Assembly (NCBI GenBank): GCA_013330915.1
Contig: DUHK01000015.1
Location: 1-5,876, forward strand
Reading direction: 5' to 3'
DNA: 5,876 nucleotides
From: Methanosphaera sp.
Lineage (GTDB): Archaea > Methanobacteriota > Methanobacteria > Methanobacteriales > Methanobacteriaceae
The position numbers were made by a program, and so were the translations under genes. Below are positions 1 to 5,148 of this stretch, in pieces. Each line of letters begins with the position of its first letter. The first letter of the stretch is position 1. Under the pieces are notes generated by a model. The model made no database searches and was not told the origin of the DNA. It saw only the letters and a program-made list of their open reading frames with translations.

Positions 1-153
1 TGATCCTTCTGCAGGTGCTACTTTAATGTTTGGATAAACTACTCCTCCACCTGCTACTTGGTCTAATCCTAATTTTACTGGGTTTTTAGTTTCCCCAAAT
101 AACATGTCGTCTGCTGATTCTGTTACCATTTTTGTAAATGCTTTTCTTGACAT
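1..153 (-). CDS. mtaB: Methanol:corrinoid methyltransferase MtaB, N-terminal fragment (cut by window edge)
   Basis: Reading the minus strand from an ATG at 151-153 gives 51 codons with no stop, running off the window at position 1. The protein starts MSRKAFTKMVTESADDMLFG and continues with a K-x-PV-x-x-GL segment, a glycine-rich stretch and a P-x-I-x-x-AP motif. From memory this matches the spacing of conserved positions at the start of MtaB. MtaB is the zinc protein that transfers the methyl group of methanol to the corrinoid of MtaC in the cytoplasm; its zinc ligands lie in the missing part. The start is supported by a GGTGA ribosome binding site (160-164 on the complement), 6 nt upstream. 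mtaA lies upstream on the same strand but is separated by a terminator and 476 bp, so mtaB probably has its own promoter. mtaC is not visible; it could follow mtaB beyond the edge. The family call rests on a short fragment. Confidence 0.8.
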   Translation of the reverse strand, partial: MSRKAFTKMVTESADDMLFGETKNPVKLGLDQVAGGGVVYPNIKVAPAEGS

Positions 154-218
154 ATAATTTCACCACTAATAAATTTTTGTTATTCTTATACCCACATAGT
201 TATTACTTTAGTCCAGAG

Positions 219-240
219 TATATATAATATATCCTCGACT
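219..240 (-). promoter_or_regulatory. Candidate archaeal promoter (BRE/TATA) for mtaB
   Basis: On the minus strand a purine-rich segment, GTCGAGG, is followed directly by an alternating ATATATTATATATAC stretch. This resembles a BRE plus TATA box. A start about 25 nt downstream would fall near position 200, giving a leader of roughly 45 nt before the mtaB ATG. The surrounding DNA is so AT-rich that TATA-like strings are common. The GC-containing BRE-like block is what singles this one out. Confidence 0.4.
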
Positions 241-244
241 TTTA

Positions 245-274
245 TTACTGAATACTTGAAAATAAGTAAAGTAA
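245..274. repeat. Nested inverted repeat just upstream of the mtaB promoter candidate
   Basis: Two nested arms are visible: TTACT (245-249) with AGTAA (270-274), and TACTT (253-257) with AAGTA (264-268). They enclose a 6-nt centre. The element sits immediately upstream of the BRE/TATA candidate for mtaB, where an activator or repressor could bind. The octamer ATACTTGA occurs inside it (252-259) and again at 294-301. The arms are short, so chance formation in AT-rich DNA is a serious alternative. Confidence 0.3.
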
Positions 275-445
275 TTTTTATATTCTATTAAATATACTTG
301 ATAACCATAATTAAAAAACATTTAAATAAAATGATTCATCCAGTTTTAAAAGTAAATAGAATTATATATTAAAAATAAAGATTTAAATGATTTTATAATT
401 AAAATAAAAGATTAGATAATATAAATAATAACCGAAAACGATAGG

Positions 446-507
446 ATAATACGTATTTGTATTATGTTAATAATTGATATTTTGGAAGAGTATTACTTTA
501 GTAATAC
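446..507. repeat. Two adjacent inverted repeats sharing the half-site GTATTAY
   Basis: ATAATAC (446-452) pairs with GTATTAT (459-465) around a 6-nt centre, and GTATTAC (490-496) pairs with GTAATAC (501-507) around a 4-nt centre. All four arms are the same 7-mer or its complement apart from the last base. A perfect 10-bp palindrome AATACGTATT (448-457) overlaps the first pair. The cluster lies in the mtaB upstream region, about 300-350 bp from its start codon. Such paired half-sites suit a dimeric DNA-binding protein. No T run follows either hairpin, so they do not look like terminators. Confidence 0.35.
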
Positions 508-598
508 AAATCAAAGAATTAACTGTCTTTACATTAATTAAAATAACAAAAATAATCGGAATAATATGAAAATAAGAAAATGTATAATTTAAATTAAT

Positions 599-633
599 AA
601 AAAAAAAGTAATAAGTAGGAATTATCTACTTAT
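599..633 (-). terminator. Hairpin plus U9 terminator of mtaA, overlapping its stop codon
   Basis: ATAAGTAG (611-618) and CTACTTAT (626-633) form a perfect 8-bp inverted repeat around a 7-nt loop. Read in the mtaA direction, the stem is followed after three bases by nine consecutive T (complement of 599-607). The upstream arm contains the mtaA stop codon (complement of 630-632), so the last codons of the gene are part of the stem. In archaea the U tract is the main termination signal and a hairpin is not strictly required. The U9 tract therefore carries most of the weight. Confidence 0.65.
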
Positions 634-1643
634 TGGTAAAATTCATCTCTAGCTTCTACAAATGCTTGTATGTTTGCTAAAGGTGATTTAGGTGCAATAC
701 CACAACTTGGTGCTAATACATCTATACCTTTTTCTAATGCGGCGGTAACTTCAGCTTTTACTTCTTCGGTTGGTTTACTGAATAAGGTTTGGCTGGTTGA
801 GATGTTACCTACTAATACTGTGTCTGCGCCTTCATCTTCTTGGATTTTTCTTGCTTCAGCTACATCTACAGCTTCTTCGAATGAAGCTCCGCTGAAACCA
901 CTTGTTAACATACCTTCCATAATAGGGAGGGAGTTACCACAGATGTGGAGAATACTTTGTGTATCCATTGCTCCAGATAAGTCTTCTAGTGCAGGTTGTG
1001 CGAAGTCAAAGAAGTCATCAGGGCTTAATAATTCAGGTGATGATGTAGGGTCTGCTACACAAATTACGTCTACACCTACGTCATTGAATGCTTCTACTAA
1101 TTCAGTTTGTGCATCTAATGCTACTTCTACAACATCTTCTACTACGAAACTGTCAGTTTTTAACATTTTTACTAAATCTTCTACACCTAATAAGTGACCA
1201 GCTAATGTGAAAGGACCTGCCATACCTACAACTACAGGTACATCAGGGTATTCGTTTTTGAGAATTTCGATAGATTCTATGATAACTGGTAATCTACCTT
1301 GGTTAGCAAAGTCATCAGGAACTTCTAAATCTTCTACATCATCAAATGGTGCGTGTGATTTTAAGGTAGGAGTTGCTTCCATGTCTCCTAAGTCTACTTC
1401 ACAACCGAATGCTTCTGCTTCTGCAGTTAAGTCGAAAGGAACTCTTGCACATTCTAAACCTGCTTGTTCGTGTAAGGAGATACCTAATTTTGCCATTTCA
1501 TCAGCGTTTAAGTGTGCTGAAGGCCAGGATACTCCTGCTCCAGGGAATGCTTCTTCAACTGCTGCTGCGGTTGCACTGATTGCTGGTGTTTTTTCTACTT
1601 CTTCGCCATTTAATGCTGCTTTTAAATTTTCTATAAGATCCAT
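630..1643 (-). CDS. mtaA: Methylcobamide:coenzyme M methyltransferase MtaA
   Basis: This 337-residue protein belongs to the uroporphyrinogen decarboxylase fold family, MtaA/CmuA branch. It transfers the methyl group from the methylated corrinoid of MtaC to coenzyme M in the cytoplasm, giving methyl-CoM. The zinc-site pattern of MtaA/MtbA enzymes is visible as H233-x-C235 in ILHICGN, and C314 in LAPSCGIAP. Other family blocks are GMAGPFTLAG (140-149), VADPTSSPELLSPDDF (196-211) and the C-terminal ARDEFYQ. Length and both ends match my memory of methanosarcinal MtaA (about 340 aa). The ATG start is fixed by AAGGTGA (complement of 1648-1654), 4 nt upstream. The protein is strongly acidic. Adjacent mtaB on the same strand favours methanol-specific MtaA over methylamine-specific MtbA, which shares the motifs. 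A terminator and separate promoter elements suggest a transcript distinct from mtaB. HemE itself is excluded by the zinc ligands. Confidence 0.92.
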   Translation of the reverse strand: MDLIENLKAALNGEEVEKTPAISATAAAVEEAFPGAGVSWPSAHLNADEMAKLGISLHEQAGLECARVPFDLTAEAEAFGCEVDLGDMEATPTLKSHAPFDDVEDLEVPDDFANQGRLPVIIESIEILKNEYPDVPVVVGMAGPFTLAGHLLGVEDLVKMLKTDSFVVEDVVEVALDAQTELVEAFNDVGVDVICVADPTSSPELLSPDDFFDFAQPALEDLSGAMDTQSILHICGNSLPIMEGMLTSGFSGASFEEAVDVAEARKIQEDEGADTVLVGNISTSQTLFSKPTEEVKAEVTAALEKGIDVLAPSCGIAPKSPLANIQAFVEARDEFYQ

Positions 1644-1654
1644 TTGTTCACCTT

Positions 1655-1672
1655 TATAATAATATTATTATA
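1655..1672. repeat. Perfect 18-bp palindrome in the mtaA leader, abutting the ribosome binding site
   Basis: TATAATAATATTATTATA reads identically on both strands and begins one base from the mtaA Shine-Dalgarno sequence (1648-1654). It contains only A and T, so it could arise by chance. A perfect 18-bp match at this place is nevertheless notable. It could be an operator, or a weak RNA structure beside the ribosome binding site. Confidence 0.5.
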
Positions 1673-1673
1673 T

Positions 1674-1700
1674 GAGTTTTAAATTAAGTGTTTAAAACTC
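1674..1700. repeat. Perfect 10-bp inverted repeat upstream of mtaA, operator-like
   Basis: GAGTTTTAAA (1674-1683) and TTTAAAACTC (1691-1700) are exact reverse complements separated by 7 nt, with G/C bases at the outer ends of the arms. If the TATA candidate at 1711-1718 is used, transcription of mtaA would start around 1690, inside this element. That is a position typical of repressor operators. No T run follows on the mtaA strand, so it is not an obvious terminator. The regulator is unknown. Confidence 0.5.
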
Positions 1701-1703
1701 CAT

Positions 1704-1750
1704 TTAAATGTTTATAAATATCAACATTGTTTATTAAATGTTTCTAAATA
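1704..1750. repeat. 17-bp direct repeat (one mismatch), 30-bp period, in the mtaA promoter region
   Basis: Copies lie at 1704-1720 and 1734-1750 and share TTAAATGTTT-x-TAAATA; the only difference is A at 1714 versus C at 1744. The start-to-start distance is 30 bp, close to three helical turns, so both copies would present the same face of the DNA. The copy nearer to mtaA contains the TTTATAAA TATA candidate. The copies could bind a regulator cooperatively, or be a chance duplication. Confidence 0.4.
1711..1724 (-). promoter_or_regulatory. Candidate TATA box and BRE for mtaA
   Basis: TTTATAAA at 1711-1718 (the same on both strands) has TTGATA immediately upstream in the mtaA direction. A start about 25 nt further on falls near 1690, giving a leader of roughly 46 nt. 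A second TTTATAAA at 1752-1759 is an alternative, giving a leader of about 85 nt that would carry the 10-bp inverted repeat as RNA. Which one is used cannot be decided from sequence alone. Confidence 0.35.
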
Positions 1751-1925
1751 ATTTATAAATATATTTACAATATAACAAGACGCACTGAAGTTAGTATAAA
1801 TGTTAAAGAATAGTACTGTGAGTATAAGACTATTTTTAATATTATAATTTTTTAAAGCACATACTTGTTAATGTTATAGTATATATTTTTCAATACATAT
1901 AAATTTAAAGTTTGAATTTATTCTA

Positions 1926-1944
1926 AAAAAAATTATAATAAAAC
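1926..1944 (+). promoter_or_regulatory. Candidate promoter for gatA
   Basis: An A-rich BRE-like run (1926-1933) leads into TTATAATAAAAC. A start about 25 nt downstream would fall near 1963, leaving a leader of about 37 nt with the AAGGTGA ribosome binding site (1989-1995). The nearer CATATAAA at 1964-1971 would start too close to the ribosome binding site. Support is positional only. Confidence 0.3.
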
Positions 1945-1999
1945 GTTTAAACAAATATAGATACATATAAAATTCAATAATTTTTACTAAGGTGAATTC

Positions 2000-3367
2000 A
2001 TGAAAGTAATAGAAAAAGTAGAAGCAATAAAAAATCAAGAACTAACAGCAACTGAAAATTTAGAACAAATGTACAGTACAATTGAAGAAAAAAATGATGA
2101 AATTAATGCATTTGTCGAATTAGACCTTGAACGTGCACAAAAAGTTGCTAAAAATATCGATGATAAAATTAAAAACGGCGAAGAAACAGGAAAGCTAGCA
2201 GGACTTGTTATCGGAATTAAATGTAACATCAATGTAGAAGATTTAATTATTTCAGCAGCCTCACCTACACTTAAAGAATATCAGGGAAGTTACAATGCTA
2301 CTGTAATCAACAGAATCTTAGATGAAGACGGTGTGATTATTGGTTTAACCAATATGGATGAATTTGCTGCAGGTAGTTCAACCGAAACATCAATGTACGG
2401 ACCTACAAATAACCCTAGTGCATTAGGACATATACCTGGAGGTTCAAGTGGTGGTTCAGCAGCAGCAATCGCAGCAAAGATGTGTGACATTTCATTAGGT
2501 TCAGATACTGGAGGTTCAATCAGAAACCCTGCATCACACTGTGGAGTAATGGGATTTAAACCAACATATGGTATGGTTTCAAGACAAGGATTACTTGATT
2601 TAGCTATGAGCTTAGATCAAATTGGTCCATTTGCTAATGATACAACAGGATTAGCATTGATGATGGATGTGATTGCCGGTTACGACCCATATGACACTAC
2701 AACCATGAACAAAGAGTTAACCCCATTTATGGATGACACAACAAACACTTCATTAGAGAACACTACTGTGGGTGTTGTAAACGAGTTTATGGAAGTCACC
2801 GATGAGAAAATTGACGCAGTAGTTAACAAAAAAATCGATCAAATGTCAGATTTAGGTGCTGAAATTAAAGAGTTAAGTTTTGAAGATATTGACTTAGGTT
2901 TACCTACATACTACCTCATCAACTATGTGGAGTTCTTCTCAGCTACAAGAAAATACGATGGCCGTAAATACGGAGAAAGAATTGAAGAAGTATGTGGACC
3001 GGAAGTAGCACGTAGAATACAAATCGGATCATACATCAGCCAAAAAGAGTTCAGTGGAAAATATTATAACAAAGCATTACAAGCAAGATCATTGTTACGT
3101 AATGATTTCAATGAACTGTTAAAAGACGTTGATGTAATTGCAGGACCAACAGTTCCAAAATTACCTCACAAAATTGGTGATAGCATAGAAACAATGGATA
3201 TGTATGCATACGATGTTTTAACTGTTCTTGCAAACATCACAGGTATTCCTGCAAGTAGTATGAAAGCAGGAGATGTTGACGGCATTCCTGTAGGATTACA
3301 GTTACAGGCAAAATCAGAGGAAGATCACAAAATATTAAGTACAATGAGTGCTTTAGAAAAAATATAA
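2000..3367 (+). CDS. gatA: Asp/Glu-tRNA(Asn/Gln) amidotransferase subunit A (GatA)
   Basis: This 455-residue protein is of the amidase-signature family and of archaeal GatA length. In GatCAB it hydrolyses glutamine and passes ammonia to GatB, which converts Asp-tRNA(Asn) to Asn-tRNA(Asn) in the cytoplasm; archaea use GatDE for Gln-tRNA(Gln). The Ser-cisSer-Lys triad is complete: K74 in GIKCNI, S149 in GGSSGGS, and S173 in GSDTGGSIRNPA. The spacing (75 and 24 residues) equals that of S. aureus GatA K79/S154/S178. The glutamine-binding Arg is probably in ARRI (R338/R339) and the Asp is D405 in MYAYD. The archaeal block FFSATRKYDGRKYG lies at 312-325. The ATG start has AAGGTGA at 1989-1995, 4 nt upstream. 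gatC and gatB are not adjacent, and a terminator follows, so the gene appears to be transcribed alone. Another amidase is possible but unlikely given the GatA-specific blocks. Confidence 0.93.
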   Translation: MKVIEKVEAIKNQELTATENLEQMYSTIEEKNDEINAFVELDLERAQKVAKNIDDKIKNGEETGKLAGLVIGIKCNINVEDLIISAASPTLKEYQGSYNATVINRILDEDGVIIGLTNMDEFAAGSSTETSMYGPTNNPSALGHIPGGSSGGSAAAIAAKMCDISLGSDTGGSIRNPASHCGVMGFKPTYGMVSRQGLLDLAMSLDQIGPFANDTTGLALMMDVIAGYDPYDTTTMNKELTPFMDDTTNTSLENTTVGVVNEFMEVTDEKIDAVVNKKIDQMSDLGAEIKELSFEDIDLGLPTYYLINYVEFFSATRKYDGRKYGERIEEVCGPEVARRIQIGSYISQKEFSGKYYNKALQARSLLRNDFNELLKDVDVIAGPTVPKLPHKIGDSIETMDMYAYDVLTVLANITGIPASSMKAGDVDGIPVGLQLQAKSEEDHKILSTMSALEKI

Positions 3368-3402
3368 TCTCCAAAAAAAATAGAACTTTAGTAAAAATTA
3401 GG

Positions 3403-3449
3403 AAAAAAAATTGATGTGAACTTATCACATCATAATAAACTTTTTTTTT
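3403..3449. terminator. Bidirectional terminator between convergent gatA and tfrA
   Basis: TGATGTGA (3412-3419) and TCACATCA (3425-3432) form a perfect 8-bp stem around a 5-nt loop. On the plus strand nine T follow at 3441-3449, serving gatA. On the minus strand the complement of the eight A at 3403-3410 gives U8 after two bases, serving the tfrA-like gene. The T9 tract runs straight into eleven A (3450-3460), a symmetric A/T tract. The remaining bases of the 98-bp gap hold nothing else recognisable. Confidence 0.7.
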
Positions 3450-3465
3450 AAAAAAAAAAATGGTA

Positions 3466-5136
3466 TTAATCATCAAACAATCCGCGTTTGATTGTATTGA
3501 CTTCACCATTTTTATTCAGAACAAAACTTTTCAGGTATTCTTCATCGTTTTTCTCAGGATAGTCTATTCTGTAATGAGCACCCCTACTTTCTTTTCTAAG
3601 TAATGCGGATTGCACTATGAGTTTGGCAAGTTTTATCATGCTTATTACTTCCAATGCAGTAACCAGTGAAGCGTTGTATTCATCATAATCAGGAACGTCC
3701 ATATCATTAGTTTTTTCTTCAAGATCGTTTAATTCTTTTTGTGCTTGTTTTAGACCATCTTCATCACGCACTATTGCAACGTATTTCCACATGATTTCTT
3801 TAATTTCGTCCTTAAGATCTTCCGGTTTATATTTACCATCTTTGCGCAGAGATTTTATTCTTTCAATTTCATCTTTTATTTCGGATTCATCAGGACATTC
3901 CAGTTCGCTTTCCTGAGCACGTTTTGATGACTGTTCACCTGCTATGTTACCAAATACCTGAGTATCAGCCAATGCATTTCCACCCAATCTGTTTGCACCA
4001 TGTACCCCTGAAGTGGCTTCACCTGCTGCAAAAAGATTTTTTACATTGGATTCGCAGTTTCCATCTATTCGTATTCCACCCATAAAGTGATGGGCTGTTG
4101 GTGCAACTATCATAGGTTCGTTGATTATATCGACACCAACATCCTTAAACTGTTGAACCATCGTGTGTAACTTCGTTTGTACCTGTTCTTCCGGAAGATG
4201 AGTTACAGAAAGATAAACTCCACCTTCTGGTGTTCCTCGCCCTTCCTGAATTTCTGTGTAAATTGATCTTGCAACTATATCTCTTGTAGCAAGTTCTTCC
4301 CTTGGATCATAATTAATCATGAATCTTTCGCCTTCACTGTTAATTAGATGACCACCTTCTCCACGAACTGCTTCGGTAATCAGCACACCTCTTCGTGATT
4401 TTGGAGATACCATTCCAGTTGGATGGAACTGAACCATTTCCATGTCCATCATGTCGGCTCCTGCATCATAAGCCATGACAATTCCATCACCGGTTTTTTG
4501 AACTGCATTTGAGGTGACAGGATATAACCAGCCACAACCTCCAGAGGCAATTACTGTTGCCTTTGAATGATAGACCACTATTGATGAATCAGCCAATGAA
4601 AATCCCATGGCTCCCACTATTTTTGAATGTGATTGGTCAAAGAGCAATTTTGTAATCATTACTTCAGAGTGAGTTGTGACTCCTTCACGAATGATTTCCT
4701 CTTTTAATCCCAACATCATTTCATGACCTGTTTGATCACCTTTAAAACATGTACGACGACAGGATTGTCCTCCGAATGCTCTTTGATTTAATCTTCCATC
4801 TTCTTGTCTATCAAATAAACATCCATAGGATTCCAGTTCTATAAATCTTTTTGGGGATTGAACAACCAATTCATGTACCAGATGCAAATCATTTAGAAAT
4901 GCTCCTCCCTTTAATGTGTCCAATATATGTAATTGGAGGGAATCTGCTTCATCCACATATCCGAAAGCCGCATTATATCCTCCTTCTGCCAACATAGTAC
5001 ATCCAGACTTGAATGTTAAGCCTTTGGAAACCATGATTACGTTTTGACCGTTTTTACTTGCAACTATACCGCACTTACATCCTGCCCCTCCAGAGCCTAT
5101 AACCAGCACGTCACAATTGTATTCTTCCATTTTCAT
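3466..5136 (-). CDS. tfrA: Fumarate reductase flavoprotein, thiol:fumarate reductase subunit A-like (TfrA)
   Basis: This 556-residue flavoprotein belongs to the succinate dehydrogenase/fumarate reductase family. In Methanobacteriales TfrA, with the iron-sulfur partner TfrB, reduces fumarate to succinate using CoM-SH and CoB-SH and yields the heterodisulfide. The FAD-binding VIGSGGAG is at 12-19. Catalytic positions known from E. coli FrdA are present: H238 (QFHPTG), T254-E255 (LITEAVRGEGG), R285 (ELATRD), H349 (PTAHHFMGG) and R383 (HGANRLGG). The C-terminal SRGAHYRIDYPEK (517-529) is typical. The His that binds FAD covalently in FrdA/SdhA is replaced by C46, which fits the non-covalent FAD I recall for Tfr. 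There is no signal peptide or membrane segment, so it is cytoplasmic. ATG at 5134-5136 follows GGGGGAG; a second Met lies two codons on. An FAH-family gene ends 11 bp upstream. tfrB is not in view. L-aspartate oxidase (NadB) is the main alternative but fits the substrate-site blocks less well. Confidence 0.85.
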   Translation of the reverse strand: MKMEEYNCDVLVIGSGGAGCKCGIVASKNGQNVIMVSKGLTFKSGCTMLAEGGYNAAFGYVDEADSLQLHILDTLKGGAFLNDLHLVHELVVQSPKRFIELESYGCLFDRQEDGRLNQRAFGGQSCRRTCFKGDQTGHEMMLGLKEEIIREGVTTHSEVMITKLLFDQSHSKIVGAMGFSLADSSIVVYHSKATVIASGGCGWLYPVTSNAVQKTGDGIVMAYDAGADMMDMEMVQFHPTGMVSPKSRRGVLITEAVRGEGGHLINSEGERFMINYDPREELATRDIVARSIYTEIQEGRGTPEGGVYLSVTHLPEEQVQTKLHTMVQQFKDVGVDIINEPMIVAPTAHHFMGGIRIDGNCESNVKNLFAAGEATSGVHGANRLGGNALADTQVFGNIAGEQSSKRAQESELECPDESEIKDEIERIKSLRKDGKYKPEDLKDEIKEIMWKYVAIVRDEDGLKQAQKELNDLEEKTNDMDVPDYDEYNASLVTALEVISMIKLAKLIVQSALLRKESRGAHYRIDYPEKNDEEYLKSFVLNKNGEVNTIKRGLFDD

Positions 5137-5141
5137 ATTTT

Positions 5142-5148
5142 CTCCCCC
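5142..5148 (-). promoter_or_regulatory. Unusual G-rich ribosome binding site of tfrA, overlapping the FAH stop codon
   Basis: GGGGGAG on the minus strand lies 5 nt before the tfrA ATG, and its first G is the last base of the upstream TAG stop (5148-5150). The other three visible genes use GGTGA-type sites. The overlap places ribosomes finishing the FAH gene directly on the tfrA start and supports translational coupling. It also supports the first ATG over the second. Confidence 0.6.

Larger units (their letters stand above)
154..598. other. Long AT-rich non-coding spacer upstream of mtaB
   Basis: No convincing reading frame is present on either strand; stops are frequent and the composition is almost entirely A and T. 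From mtaB outward it holds the mtaB ribosome binding site, a BRE/TATA candidate (219-240), a nested inverted repeat (245-274), a largely featureless stretch (about 300-440), and the GTATTAY inverted-repeat cluster (446-507). The 12-mer TATTACTTTAGT occurs twice, at 201-212 and 491-502. No tRNA, rRNA or recognisable riboswitch fold is apparent. A regulatory role for mtaB is inference from the length and the repeats. Confidence 0.6.
1644..1999. other. Divergent non-coding spacer between mtaA and gatA
   Basis: This spacer must hold the promoters of both genes. The mtaA half carries the 18-bp palindrome, the 10-bp inverted repeat, the 30-bp-period direct repeat and TATA candidates. The middle (about 1770-1830) is less AT-rich than its flanks, with AGTATAA repeated at 1793-1799 and 1821-1827; nothing recognisable was found there. 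The gatA half holds A/T tracts and a TATA candidate near 1933. No open reading frame with a ribosome binding site was found. Confidence 0.6.

Noticed and set aside
300..440. Possible small RNA or reading frame in the most AT-rich part of the mtaB spacer
   Set aside because: Only runs of A and T with frequent stops and no stable paired arms were seen, so there is nothing to support a gene.
630..1643. Uroporphyrinogen decarboxylase (HemE) as the identity of the mtaA gene
   Set aside because: It shares the fold, but the H-x-C plus C zinc pattern and the neighbouring mtaB identify a corrinoid:CoM methyltransferase.
670..1659. Plus-strand open frames opposite mtaA (670-1197, 1207-1659, 1373-1579)
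   Set aside because: They are antisense shadows of mtaA: low-complexity Ser/Thr- or Leu-rich products with no ribosome binding site or recognisable domain, opposite a gene with complete family motifs.
1771..1835. Less AT-rich block with AGTATAA repeated in the mtaA-gatA spacer
   Set aside because: The 7-mer is too short and no fold, promoter plus terminator pair or reading frame could be assigned, so it is mentioned only in the spacer description.
2035..2490. Minus-strand open frames within gatA (2035-2232, 2290-2490)
   Set aside because: They are shadows of the GatA coding frame with no initiation signals and no family resemblance.
3237..3509. Minus-strand 90-residue open frame across the gatA end and the terminator
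   Set aside because: Its product is a hydrophobic translation of the terminator, poly-A/T tracts and the antisense of gatA, and it overlaps the end of tfrA. No ribosome binding site was seen.
3466..5136. L-aspartate oxidase (NadB) as the identity of the tfrA-like gene
   Set aside because: It cannot be fully excluded without an alignment, but the GQSCRRTCFKGDQTGH, PTAHHFMGGI and HGANRLGGNALAD blocks read more like fumarate reductase/succinate dehydrogenase flavoproteins.
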